From Microvirga sp. VF16 (GTDB lineage: Bacteria; Pseudomonadota; Alphaproteobacteria; Rhizobiales; Beijerinckiaceae): a stretch of 64,000 nucleotides of DNA. Below are positions 36,721 through 45,765 of this stretch, piece by piece. The notes under the pieces are model-generated. The model made no database searches, was not told where the DNA came from, and worked only from the letters and a program-made list of their open reading frames with translations. Each line of letters starts with the position of its first letter. Within the stretch, counting starts at the first letter, position 1. The position numbers and the translations under genes were made by a program. The DNA lies in the NCBI RefSeq assembly GCF_016864375.1, contig NZ_CP069354.1, positions 3,321,501-3,385,500 of the forward strand. The letters are read 5' to 3'.

Positions 36721-36866
36721 TGGATGTCCTCCATTTTAGGCCGACGCTGTTCCCTTCGGGCAGTGCTCGCGTACAAGCCACTCTGCCAAGTCGATATTCA
36801 TCAGGCGCCCTTCGGCTTGAGTTACAGATTGCTCGATGCCAGAGGTGCATATGCGTTGAGCGACCC

Positions 36867-37703
36867 TCAGGATCTGATGAAGGCCAGAAGGTCCGAGTTC
36901 ACCGCTTCAGCGTGGGTGGTGCACATGCCGTGCGGAAACTTCTCATAGACCTTGAGCGTGCCATTCTTCAGCAGCTTTATCGAAAGCAACGCGGAATCGG
37001 CGATTGGTACAATCTGATCGTCGTCGCCGTGCATCACTAGCGTCGGCACGTCGATGATCTTCAGATCCTCGGTGAAGTCGGTTTCGGAGAAGGCCTTGAT
37101 GCCGTCGTAGTGAGCCTTGGTGCTGCCTGCCATGCCTTGGCGCCACCAGTTCTGGATGATCCCCTGCGATGGCGTAGCGCCAGGGCGATTGTAGCCGTAG
37201 AACGGACCGCTCGCGAAATCGAGATAGAACTGCGCGCGGTTCGCTGCGAGCTGCGCACGTAAGCCCTCGAGCACGTCGATCGGCAGACCTCCCGGATTGG
37301 CCGGTGTCTTCACCATGAGCGGCGGCACGGCGCCGATGACGATCAGCTTGGCCACGCGGCCCTGCGGCTGGCCATGGCGGGCGACATAGCGGGTCGCCTC
37401 GCCACCGCCGGTCGAATGGCCGATATGGATGGCGTTGCGCAGGTCGAGATGCTCGACCACCGCCGCTGCGTCGGCGGCGTAGTGGTCCATGTCGTGGCCG
37501 TCCGACACCTGCGCGGACCGTCCATGGCCTCGGCGGTCGTGCGCGACGACGCGATATCCCTGGTTCAGGAAGAACAGCATCTGGTTGTCCCAATCGTCAG
37601 CCGACAATGGCCATCCATGGTGGAAGACGATGGGCTGGGCGCCCTTCGGGCCCCAATCCTTGTGGAAGATCTCGACGCCATCGTTGGTGGTGACTGTGCT
37701 CAT
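36867..37703 (-). CDS. Alpha/beta hydrolase (non-haem chloroperoxidase-like)
   Basis: A 278-residue hydrolase starting [21 protein letters not shown]. The nucleophile elbow is [13 protein letters not shown] candidate acid is in [13 protein letters not shown], and the catalytic His is in HGMCTTHAE near the C terminus. These match the perhydrolase/chloroperoxidase subgroup of esterases. An open frame continues upstream to 37934 but the ATG at 37703 fits the family. Confidence 0.88.
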   Translation of the reverse strand: MSTVTTNDGVEIFHKDWGPKGAQPIVFHHGWPLSADDWDNQMLFFLNQGYRVVAHDRRGHGRSAQVSDGHDMDHYAADAAAVVEHLDLRNAIHIGHSTGGGEATRYVARHGQPQGRVAKLIVIGAVPPLMVKTPANPGGLPIDVLEGLRAQLAANRAQFYLDFASGPFYGYNRPGATPSQGIIQNWWRQGMAGSTKAHYDGIKAFSETDFTEDLKIIDVPTLVMHGDDDQIVPIADSALLSIKLLKNGTLKVYEKFPHGMCTTHAEAVNSDLLAFIRS

Positions 37704-37764
37704 GGTGTTGTCCCCTGTCAGAACGGGATAGTCTTCGCTAAATCGGCTGTGGCTGCCGGCGCGT

Positions 37765-38520
37765 TCAGGCGGCTTTGGCTCCGGACGCGAACCACTGGTC
37801 GAAATCGATCTTGCCAAGGCGTGGATTGTTGTCCGAAACCAGCGTGGCCTCTTCGAGTTTGGCTCCGGAATAAGGGACCCCCGTCGAGGCTTCGACCGCC
37901 CGGGCATCCCCCGTCGCAGCCAAGTATTTTGCAATCAGGTCGCGTATGCGGAACCGCTCAGGGCCGGCGATTTCGATTGTGCCGTTGCGGGGCGAGGCGA
38001 GCGCCACTTCCGCCATGGCATCTGCGACATCATCGGAGGCGATCGGCTGGATCAGCGCGGCGGGCACAACCACTTTATCGCCGAGCCCCCAAGAGTTGAC
38101 CAAGAAGCCCAGCAACTCGAAGAACTGCGTCGAATGGACGATGGTATAGGGGACCCCGGAACTCTTGATCAGTGTCTCCTGTGCCAGCTTGGCTACGAAA
38201 TAGCCGCTCGCCTGCAGACGCTCCGTTCCGACGACTGACAAGGCCACGTAATGCTTGACATCGTTCGCCGTCGCTGCGGCGATGAGATTGCCTGTCGACT
38301 TTTGAAAGAACTCGAGAACGGCGGCATCTTCCCAGGAGGGCGAGTTCGACAGGTCGACGATGACCTGCGCGCCCTTCACCGTTTCAGCGACTCCTTCGCC
38401 GGTTACCGAGTTAAAGCCGCTTTGCGGTGACGCGGCAACCACCTCATGCCCAGCGCTGCGTAATCGTGCGACTGTCTTCGAACCGATGAGGCCAGTTCCA
38501 CCGTTGATGACGATCTTCAT
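37765..38520 (-). CDS. NmrA/SDR-type NAD(P)-binding protein (copy 2)
   Basis: The 251-residue protein starts [17 protein letters not shown] and matches copy 1 at 35366 across the whole length, so the two arose by duplication. It is separated from copy 1 by the cupin and hydrolase genes. Spacing to the hydrolase is 61 bp on the same strand. Confidence 0.82.
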   Translation of the reverse strand: MKIVINGGTGLIGSKTVARLRSAGHEVVAASPQSGFNSVTGEGVAETVKGAQVIVDLSNSPSWEDAAVLEFFQKSTGNLIAAATANDVKHYVALSVVGTERLQASGYFVAKLAQETLIKSSGVPYTIVHSTQFFELLGFLVNSWGLGDKVVVPAALIQPIASDDVADAMAEVALASPRNGTIEIAGPERFRIRDLIAKYLAATGDARAVEASTGVPYSGAKLEEATLVSDNNPRLGKIDFDQWFASGAKAA

Positions 38521-38592
38521 AACCGATCTCCTGTAGCAGAGTCATTTCTGCGGGATTGGGGCGCCGATGCTCGTGTGCCGAGGCGACCCGAC

Positions 38593-39120
38593 TCAGTTCA
38601 GCCCCGCCCTGTCAAGGCCGTAGAGCTTGTCGGCCGATCCCGGCACGGACCTGAAGGCCACCCCTGCCCGGTTCCAGGCGTTGATCGCCATCACCGCAAA
38701 GGTCAGGTCGGATAATTCCTTCTCGGAGAACTGGCTGCGGACGCGCTCATAGAGATCGTCCGGCACACCGCCCTCGGGCAGCCTTGTGAGCGCTTCGGTC
38801 CAGGCGAGAGCTGCGCGCTCCCGCGGCTCGAACAGAGGGGACTCGTGCCACGTTGCGACGTGGTACAGCCGCAGTTCACGCTCACCGTGGAGCTTTGCCT
38901 GCTTCACATGCATGTCGAGGCAAAAGCTGCAGCCATTGAGCTGAGACGCGCGGATCTCGATCAGATTGATGATCGACTCCTCAATGCTGCTCTTCCTGAT
39001 GCCCGTCGAGAAGTCGGCGAGCTTTTTGAAGAGTTCCGGCGACTGCGTCGCATAGTTCAGACGCTGGATGGAAGTCGTTGCGTGAAGCGTCTTGGCCTGT
39101 TCTGAAGTTGCGATGTCCAC
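38593..39120 (-). CDS. AhpD-like carboxymuconolactone decarboxylase-family protein
   Basis: A 175-residue helical protein with the redox motif LNGCSFCLDMHVKQA (Cys-x2-Cys-x3-His), as in AhpD-type alkylhydroperoxidases. The GTG at 39120 is chosen because AAGGAG lies seven bases upstream. Peroxide reduction is plausible; the partner reductase is unknown. Confidence 0.88.
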   Translation of the reverse strand: MDIATSEQAKTLHATTSIQRLNYATQSPELFKKLADFSTGIRKSSIEESIINLIEIRASQLNGCSFCLDMHVKQAKLHGERELRLYHVATWHESPLFEPRERAALAWTEALTRLPEGGVPDDLYERVRSQFSEKELSDLTFAVMAINAWNRAGVAFRSVPGSADKLYGLDRAGLN

Positions 39121-39283
39121 ACTCGTTCTCCTTGATGGGCGCTGTCGTTGTGTGCCCTTCAAGGATGCATGCTTGACGGAGGCCTTTCTATTACTCCCGT
39201 GGCCTGGATGCCCCCTGTGTAAGTCTACGACGACTATACCGAAGTTTAGGTTTTACTTGGGGTCGAGCCGGTTCCCGGCGATC

Positions 39284-39694
39284 CTAGTTATCAGTTGGCT
39301 CTTCATCATTGTTGGACGGGTTGTCTTTGTCCGGCAGCGCGGTCTTGATACTTTGGAGGAGGACATCGTCGGTAACCGGCTTCGTCAGATACGCATGAGC
39401 CCCTCCCGCGAGCGCCCGGCCTCGGGTCAAAGGATCGGTCACGGAGGTCACAACGATCACCGGCATGGTCGAGCCCTGGGCCTTGAGCCGCTGCAGCAGT
39501 TCCAGGCCGCTGATGCCAGGCATCCGAATATCAGTGATGAGGCAGTCGAACCGATCGGGTGGGTCGGCCGCCAAGAAGGTTTCGGCCCGGTCGAAGACGT
39601 GACAGGTGTAACCCATGACCAGAAGGAGATCGGAGAGGGCATCACGGATGGCCTCCTCGTCATCCACGACCGCGATGACAGGCGGATTGAACAA
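39284..39694 (-). CDS. Receiver-only response regulator
   Basis: A 136-residue CheY-type domain with acidic pocket VVDDEEAIRD, phospho-acceptor Asp in CLITDIRMPG, and Thr/Lys in VVTSV and YLTKPV. It has no output domain. It is next to the FixJ-like regulator and MASE1 kinase, so it may compete for phosphate. Confidence 0.88.
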   Translation of the reverse strand: MFNPPVIAVVDDEEAIRDALSDLLLVMGYTCHVFDRAETFLAADPPDRFDCLITDIRMPGISGLELLQRLKAQGSTMPVIVVTSVTDPLTRGRALAGGAHAYLTKPVTDDVLLQSIKTALPDKDNPSNNDEEPTDN

Positions 39695-39785
39695 GCGGGT
39701 AGCCTTTGCTGCTGCGGCCCGTCAGGCCGACTTCCCAAGGCTGCGCTCAATCACGCCACATGGAAACCATACCGAGGTTTAGGAT

Positions 39786-40430
39786 TCACGACTTATCACG
39801 AAGGTCGGCGGGCAGCGTCTCCCACGCACGGATAAGCTCGCCAACTGACGCCGCCTGCATCTTACGCATGACATTGCCGCGATGAAGCTTGACCGTGATT
39901 TCCTTGATGCCGAGGTCGAAGGCGATCTGCTTGTTGAGCCGACCACGCGCCACTTCGCGCATGACCTGCCGCTCGCGCAACGTCAGAGTTGAAAACCGGG
40001 CGAAGTGCTGTCTGGCGCGACGGGCAACCGCCATTTGCGCAACATCCTTCTCGATTGCAATCGTTACTGCGTCGAGCAGAGTCTGGTCGCGGAATGGCTT
40101 TGTGAGGAAATCGACGGCTCCAGCCTTCATGGCTTGGACCGACATGGGAATGTCGCCATGGCCGGTGAGGAAGATGATTGGCTTCAGGTTGCCCTTTGCT
40201 GCCAATTGGTGCTGAAGATCGAGGCCGCTTGCGCCGGGCATGCGAACGTCGAGCACCAAGCAGCCGGGGCGGTCGGGAAGCTCGGATTCAAGTAATTCGC
40301 GAGGTGAAGCGAAACAAATCGCATCGAGGCCTATGGATAGCATGAGCTCCTGAAGCGCGGTCCGGACTTCTTCGTCATCGTCAACGATGAGAACCAGTGA
40401 GCGGTCTTCTTTGGCATCAGGTGTGATCAC
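39786..40430 (-). CDS. FixJ-like LuxR-type response regulator
   Basis: The 214-residue protein has a receiver domain with Asp in CLVLDVRMPG and a LuxR helix-turn-helix (TLTLRERQVMREVARGRLN, then HRGNVMRKMQ). The GTG at 40430 has GGAGG seven bases upstream, which decides the start over a longer ORF. The sensor kinase gene ends 61 bp upstream, so they are likely a pair. Confidence 0.9.
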   Translation of the reverse strand: MITPDAKEDRSLVLIVDDDEEVRTALQELMLSIGLDAICFASPRELLESELPDRPGCLVLDVRMPGASGLDLQHQLAAKGNLKPIIFLTGHGDIPMSVQAMKAGAVDFLTKPFRDQTLLDAVTIAIEKDVAQMAVARRARQHFARFSTLTLRERQVMREVARGRLNKQIAFDLGIKEITVKLHRGNVMRKMQAASVGELIRAWETLPADLRDKS

Positions 40431-40491
40431 AGGAATGCCTCCGAGGTTTGGGCAGCAAGGCGCGAAAGAGGGTCGATCCGCTGTCCGGGCA

Positions 40492-43299
40492 TCATGGTGC
40501 CGTTTTCGCTTCAAATGGCAGCGTGAAGATCAATGTCGCCCCCTGTGGCTCGTTGTTCTCAGCCCACAATCGTCCGCCGTGAGACTCGACAATCGATCGG
40601 CAGATCGCCAGTCCCATGCCCATGCCGTGTTCCTTTGTCGTAAAGAACGGTTCGAACATCCTCTCCGGAAACTCGACGCCCCGGCCGCGGTCACTGACTT
40701 CGATCTGGACCTCATCCTTCACTTGGCGCACGCGCACTCCGAGAACTCTGTCGCTCGCAGTAGAGTCCATTGCATCCATGCCGTTGCGGATGAGATTGAC
40801 GAGAACCTGCTGAACCTGGACGCGGTCGAGCGCGACAGGCGGAAGGTCGCCTTCGACCTGAACATTTATACGAATGCGGCGCCGTGCCGCCTCTTCGGCC
40901 ATGAGGTTATGCGCCTCGGCGATAACGCTGTCGAGTGTCGTGCTTGTCCTCGTCTCCACGGAGTGCTTGAACAAGGCGCGGATGTGGCTCACCACGTCGG
41001 CGGCGGAATTTGCGTTATGGATAATGCGTTCCACCGTTTTCTGCGCGCGCTCGAGATTCGGAGGGGTCGCCAAGAGCCAGCGTTGGCATGCATTGGAGTT
41101 GGCGATGATTGCGGCCAATGGTTGGTTCACCTCATGTGCGATGGCGGCTGAAAGCTCAGCAAGACTCGCTGCTTGGCTTGCCCGCGCCAGACTCTCCCGC
41201 GCAAGATGCAGCTCTTCCTGTGCTCGAACTTCACCGTCGATGTCGTGTGAGAGGCCAAACCACTGGACGATGCGTCCGCTCTCATTCCGCAGCGGCTCGG
41301 CGCGGCCCGACATCCAACGATAGTTCCCGTCCACCCGGCGCATGCGGTAGTTGAGAGAAAAGCTCTCGCCGGTAGCCAGAGATCGGTTGAGCGCCTCCTC
41401 CAGCCTGGCGATGTCGTCGGGATGGAAGAGAGTCGTGATGGCGGCCGCCAGTCGGTTGGTGCCCGCCTTTTGAAGGGCTCCCACATCCAGGCCGCAGAAC
41501 TCGATCAAGCGCTTGCTGAAGAAGGTCGGTTCGCCTTTAGGAGACAGTCGCCAGAGCAGGCTCGGAACCATATCAACGAGTTGTGAGAGCTCCCGCTCCC
41601 GATTGCGCAATGCCTCCTGCGCGGTTAACAGGTCGTCAATGTCGGAACTCACTCCATACCACTGGATGATCTTGCCAGAGTCGTCGCGCAACGGCTCCGC
41701 GCGGCTCTCAACCCACCGATGAGGGCCGTTGGCCCGGCGCTGACGATATCTGACGACGAGGGGCACACCCGTCGCGATTGCGCGTGCGAACACCTGATCC
41801 ACCGCGTGCCGATCATCGGGATGAATAACCGACAGCGATCGCGACCCGTCAGGGGCGGTCATATCGTCCAGAGTGATACCGGTGACTTCCGTGACTTGCT
41901 TATTAAGGTAGCACGGTATTCCCTCCGGGGTCATACACCAGATGAGAGTTGGCACAGTGTCGATCATCTGCTGAAGCTGGCGCTCGCTCCGCCGCAGCGC
42001 CTCCTCTGCGCGCATCTCGTCGTCGATGTCGATGGATATCACGTACCATTGCACAATCGCTCCGCTCTGATCCCGTAGTGGCTCCCCGCGGCCATCGACC
42101 CAGCGATACGCGCCGTCCGCACGACGCATACGGTATTTCATGGAGAAGGGTTCGCCGGTGGCGAAGGAATGACGGGCCGTCGTCAGCAGACTGTCTGCAT
42201 CATCAGGGTGGACAAGGGATTGGATGGCCGCCGCCAGCCGGCTCACGCCCGGTTTGTCCAAATGGGCCAAGTCCCCCAGACCGAAGAAATCCAACAACCG
42301 CTTGTTGAAGAAGGTCGGCTCGCCTTCGGGCGTCATACGCCTGATATGGACTGGGACCATATCCACGAGCTGCGACAGCTCTCGCTCCCGTTCGCGCAAT
42401 GTGAGGAGCGCTTGCTGGTTCTGTCGGGAAATGGCGGCCACGATGAGTGCCGAAAATGCCGAGATCGCCAGAAAAAGCTGCAGCATGACCTGCTTTTGCC
42501 TCTGGGTCTCGGGATCGCCGACAAAATGGCTGCCACCGGATATCGTGAGTGCCATCGTGATGAGGGCGAGGAGGGTCAAGGCGACGGCCACGCCCTTAAA
42601 CTCAAAACGCACGGCGGCCCAAAGAAGCGGTGGCATGATGATATAGGCGGAGGCAAGATAGTCGGTGCTCAAGGAAAGCGCGGCAACACCGAGAAAGATC
42701 ACACCTAAGGCGCCGGCTTCCATCCACTGCGCGGCAGAGAGCTGGGTCTTGCTGCTCCAGTACTGGATCACGACCAGTACCAGTGGCGCTACGAGCAAGA
42801 TTCCGGTGGCGTCTCCAATCCAAAATAGCGGCCATACTTCCGTGAAGGTTTGGGATTCTACGCCGAACCACGAAAGCGCCGCACTTCCCACCGTCGCGCT
42901 TACGAGGGGTGCAACTCCAGCGCCCAGCACCACAAATGCGAGAACTTCCCGCAAGGTTTCCAGTCGAACGGGCCGGCCACAGGTCCAGTTCACGAGCGTT
43001 GCGCCAGTCGCCGCGCAGAGCACGTTGCCGACATAAATTAGAAAGCCCGCAGCCAGGGGACTGTGGAACCATACGAGTTGCGCGAACATCTCAGCTAAAC
43101 AGCCGGCCAGCATCCACCACGGCCAACTGTACGGAGAGGTAAGGATGAGCGTCGCGACGAAAACCCCTCCCGGAGGCCAAATGGAAACGGTTATACCTGG
43201 GACGATTGCGAGCGCCTGAGCGAATCCGCATCCCAAGACGTAGGCAGTAAAAAACAACCCCAGGTGCAACAATCGAGGGCGACTATACCAGACGGACAT
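40492..43299 (-). CDS. MASE1-PAS-PAS-PAS sensor histidine kinase (FixL-like output)
   Basis: A 935-residue kinase. A membrane MASE1 domain (about 1-300; several helices) is followed by three PAS domains (about 320-720) that share a repeated NKRL, HPDD and YRMRR-DG-YRW pattern, so they look like tandem duplications. The catalytic part has the His box AAIAHEVNQPLAAIIANSN, the N box VNLIRNGMDAM and the G boxes in SDRGRGVEF and MGMGLAICRSI. The ATG at 43299 has GGAGA upstream; an open frame from 43455 is not needed. Confidence 0.9.
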   Translation of the reverse strand: MSVWYSRPRLLHLGLFFTAYVLGCGFAQALAIVPGITVSIWPPGGVFVATLILTSPYSWPWWMLAGCLAEMFAQLVWFHSPLAAGFLIYVGNVLCAATGATLVNWTCGRPVRLETLREVLAFVVLGAGVAPLVSATVGSAALSWFGVESQTFTEVWPLFWIGDATGILLVAPLVLVVIQYWSSKTQLSAAQWMEAGALGVIFLGVAALSLSTDYLASAYIIMPPLLWAAVRFEFKGVAVALTLLALITMALTISGGSHFVGDPETQRQKQVMLQLFLAISAFSALIVAAISRQNQQALLTLRERERELSQLVDMVPVHIRRMTPEGEPTFFNKRLLDFFGLGDLAHLDKPGVSRLAAAIQSLVHPDDADSLLTTARHSFATGEPFSMKYRMRRADGAYRWVDGRGEPLRDQSGAIVQWYVISIDIDDEMRAEEALRRSERQLQQMIDTVPTLIWCMTPEGIPCYLNKQVTEVTGITLDDMTAPDGSRSLSVIHPDDRHAVDQVFARAIATGVPLVVRYRQRRANGPHRWVESRAEPLRDDSGKIIQWYGVSSDIDDLLTAQEALRNRERELSQLVDMVPSLLWRLSPKGEPTFFSKRLIEFCGLDVGALQKAGTNRLAAAITTLFHPDDIARLEEALNRSLATGESFSLNYRMRRVDGNYRWMSGRAEPLRNESGRIVQWFGLSHDIDGEVRAQEELHLARESLARASQAASLAELSAAIAHEVNQPLAAIIANSNACQRWLLATPPNLERAQKTVERIIHNANSAADVVSHIRALFKHSVETRTSTTLDSVIAEAHNLMAEEAARRRIRINVQVEGDLPPVALDRVQVQQVLVNLIRNGMDAMDSTASDRVLGVRVRQVKDEVQIEVSDRGRGVEFPERMFEPFFTTKEHGMGMGLAICRSIVESHGGRLWAENNEPQGATLIFTLPFEAKTAP

Positions 43300-43612
43300 G
43301 GTCGGCTTCTCCTGCCGGACAAAGAAGGCCTGGGGACTGTCGGCGATTAGTATAACACTCGCTCCCAATATTTGAGTCGGCGAACCCACACCCAATTCTG
43401 GTCCCATGGTCAGGCGTACCTCGTGGAAATCTTTGAGGTAGCGAGTTGAAGGCATCGGTCCAATTTTTGTGATAACGTTTCCGACGCTGCCTGAGCGGCG
43501 AAATGCTCCCTTCGCATGATGGCTCGGTTCAACTCATGCCAGCTTGAATTGTGAACATAAGCGACACGGCCGAACCCTTGAGCGATAGTACTATCATGCG
43601 TATGAGGAGATC
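43300..43612. promoter_or_regulatory. Promoter region of the sensor kinase
   Basis: About 310 bp between the kinase and the TetR stop. It contains a perfect 12-bp palindrome GATAGTACTATC at 43584-43595. No gene was seen. Confidence 0.35.
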
Positions 43613-44239
43613 CTACTTGTCCGGACTAGGACGGACACCGTTCAAAAAAATCTCTACGGCGGAAGCAACCGCCTCCTGCACTTCTTCGTCCGACGGCGGC
43701 GGGCGGAGTCCAAGAAGGACCTGCAGATGTAGGTTGTCGCGGATCATGCCTACAAAATGCCCGGCTGCGCGCTGGCAATCATCCGTCCGAATTTCCCCTC
43801 GTTCCTTGGCGAATTCAAGCACGTCGGCGAGCTGGGACGCGGCTCGTCCCGGTCCTTGCTCATAGAACGACTTCACAAGAGCAGGGAAGCGATTGGCCTC
43901 AGTTACGGCAATTCGATAAACGCCAATCACAGTGGGTGACATGTAAATGTCCATGAGCTGCTGACCGAATGCGGTCAGCGTCTCCCGCAAACTGTGTCTT
44001 TTGATCTCCTCAGTCGCCAAGGTCGACAACGCCATGTCTGCGCTATTTGTGACGATGGCGGAGAACAGGCCTTCCTTGCTCCCGAATTCACTGTAGATGT
44101 TGCGCTTCGATCCACCGGCGCGTTCGATAATCGCGTCGATGCTTGTCGCCACATACCCCTGTTCGAAGAAAACCTCGGCGGCCGCTTGTAGAAGGGCTTC
44201 CCGGCGGCCGCTTAGCCGCCCTGACTTTGCTGTAACCAC
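43613..44239 (-). CDS. TetR-family repressor
   Basis: The 208-residue protein has an N-terminal helix-turn-helix (residues about 15-60, EQGYVATSIDAIIERAGGSKRNIYSEFGS) and a C-terminal ligand domain similar to the AcrR group. It is divergent from an EmrA/EmrB-type pump. Three copies of one operator (44278, 44676, 44704) lie between them, so it most likely represses both itself and the pump. Confidence 0.92.
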   Translation of the reverse strand: MVTAKSGRLSGRREALLQAAAEVFFEQGYVATSIDAIIERAGGSKRNIYSEFGSKEGLFSAIVTNSADMALSTLATEEIKRHSLRETLTAFGQQLMDIYMSPTVIGVYRIAVTEANRFPALVKSFYEQGPGRAASQLADVLEFAKERGEIRTDDCQRAAGHFVGMIRDNLHLQVLLGLRPPPSDEEVQEAVASAVEIFLNGVRPSPDK

Positions 44240-44277
44240 AGGCTTCGAACCTCGTATCTCAATGCGTCCTCTAGACT

Positions 44278-44293
44278 GGTAATGCCCGTTACC
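44278..44293. promoter_or_regulatory. TetR operator copy 1 (GGTAA-N6-TTACC)
   Basis: Perfect inverted repeat GGTAA/TTACC with spacer TGCCCG, 39 bp upstream of the tetR start. The same repeat occurs at 44676 and 44704. Confidence 0.75.
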
Positions 44294-44675
44294 GGGCCTG
44301 TCAACGATAGCGCTGATTGCCGGAGATCACGTGGCGCAGCTCTGCAGGGCATCTTGCGCCGCTCCAGCCACCCCGGCTCTACATCAAAATCCGAACAGCC
44401 GAGGAAGGGACCACGTAAGGGTTAGAGTGGAACAGCTTGCTTCACGGCACACCTCTGCTGTAGCGATCAGCGCTGTCTCCTGTCCGCCCTAGACCTCAGT
44501 TTAGTCATCGTAGACTTATCGCGTGGGCGCCCAAGCCGCCGGCTCAATAGCGCGATCTCCCTTGGAAGGGCATGCTTCGAGGGCAAGGCACTGACAGAGT
44601 GCATCAAGGAGATCGAGCATGAGATCCGCGGTGAGCGCGACTGCGGTCGCAATATGTCGCAGCGTCTTCTTGACT
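44294..44675. other. Spacer between the divergent tetR and pump genes
   Basis: About 380 bp with no recognised gene. A minus-strand ORF at 44467-44739 overlaps the operators and lacks family signals. Confidence 0.4.
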
Positions 44676-44691
44676 GGTAACGAGCGTTACC
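44676..44691. promoter_or_regulatory. TetR operator copy 2 (GGTAA-N6-TTACC)
   Basis: Perfect GGTAA/TTACC repeat with spacer CGAGCG, 28 bp (start to start) before copy 3, in front of the pump. Confidence 0.75.
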
Positions 44692-44703
44692 GTATGTATC
44701 ATT

Positions 44704-44719
44704 GGTAACACCTATTACC
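44704..44719. promoter_or_regulatory. TetR operator copy 3, touching the pump ribosome site
   Basis: GGTAA/TTACC with spacer CACCTA. It ends immediately before AGGAGGG (44720-44726), so bound repressor would block both transcription and the translation start region. Confidence 0.75.
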
Positions 44720-44730
44720 AGGAGGGCGCC

Positions 44731-45765
44731 ATGGCGCATCTCAGCAAGAAGAAGCGGATTGGCCTGCTGCTATGCCTCGGCGCCGTGGCGGTCCCAGCTG
44801 CCGGATGGGCCTGGGCTCGCTCAAGCGGCGAGACATCGACTGACAACGCGTACATCCGCGGAGACGTGACTGCCCTCGCCCCGAAGGTGGCCGGCTACGT
44901 CACGGCCGTTGAGGTTGAGGACAATCAACCCGTACGAGTAGGAGACGTCTTGTTCCGGATCGACGATCGGGACTACCGTGCTCGGCTTGCACAAGCGGTG
45001 GCCAACATCGAAGCGGCCCAAGCCCGCCTGACCAATGTCGATGCCGAGACTGAGCTGCAGCACGCTCTCATCCGGCAGGCGGAAGCCCAAAAGCAATCGG
45101 CTGTGGCCGAGTTGAACCGCGCGACCAAGGCCTCCGACCGCCATCGCGAACTGATCCGCAGCCACGCCGTCAGCCAGGCCCAGATCGATGAAAGCGATGC
45201 AGCGCGATCGCGAGCCGAGGCCGGCGTGTCGGCGGCATCGGCAACAGTCGAGGCGCAGCAGCGCCGCCTCGCCGTCCTTGCCACGCAGCGCGAAGCGGCT
45301 GTGGCGGCCGTCGCGCAGGCACAGGCCGCACGCGATCTCGCAGAGATCGATCTCGACAACACCGTGGTCCGTGCGCCAGTCGACGGCGTGATCGGCAACC
45401 GCCAGGTCCGGATCGGCCGGCTGGTCGCGCCGGGCGCCGGCTTGCTCGACATCGTCCCGGTCGCCGACGTGTGGGTCGTGGCAAACTTCAAGGAAACCCA
45501 GCTCGAACATATCCGGCCGGGTCAGCACACCCGGATCACCATCGACGGCTACCCGAATGAGGCGCTTGAAGGCGTGGTGGATAGCTTCGCGCCCGGGAGC
45601 GGGTCCGCCTTCAGCTTGCTCCCCACAGACAATGCGACTGGGAACTTCGTTCGTGTTGTCCAACGCGTTCCGGTCAAGATCCGGTTTGCCAACAATCCGT
45701 TGCCAGGCCGCCTCGTGCCTGGCCTGTCCGCGCGGGTCGAGATCACCGAAGGAAGCGGCTCATGA
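44731..45765 (+). CDS. EmrA/HlyD-type membrane fusion protein
   Basis: The periplasmic adaptor has 344 residues: one N-terminal membrane helix, a biotinyl-lipoyl-like domain (VAGYVTAVEVEDNQPVRVGDVLF), a long coiled-coil hairpin (about 85-205) and a beta-barrel (VRAPVDGVIGNRQVRIGRL). It pairs with the following EmrB-type transporter, overlapping its start by 4 bp. Substrate unknown. Confidence 0.93.
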   Translation: MAHLSKKKRIGLLLCLGAVAVPAAGWAWARSSGETSTDNAYIRGDVTALAPKVAGYVTAVEVEDNQPVRVGDVLFRIDDRDYRARLAQAVANIEAAQARLTNVDAETELQHALIRQAEAQKQSAVAELNRATKASDRHRELIRSHAVSQAQIDESDAARSRAEAGVSAASATVEAQQRRLAVLATQREAAVAAVAQAQAARDLAEIDLDNTVVRAPVDGVIGNRQVRIGRLVAPGAGLLDIVPVADVWVVANFKETQLEHIRPGQHTRITIDGYPNEALEGVVDSFAPGSGSAFSLLPTDNATGNFVRVVQRVPVKIRFANNPLPGRLVPGLSARVEITEGSGS

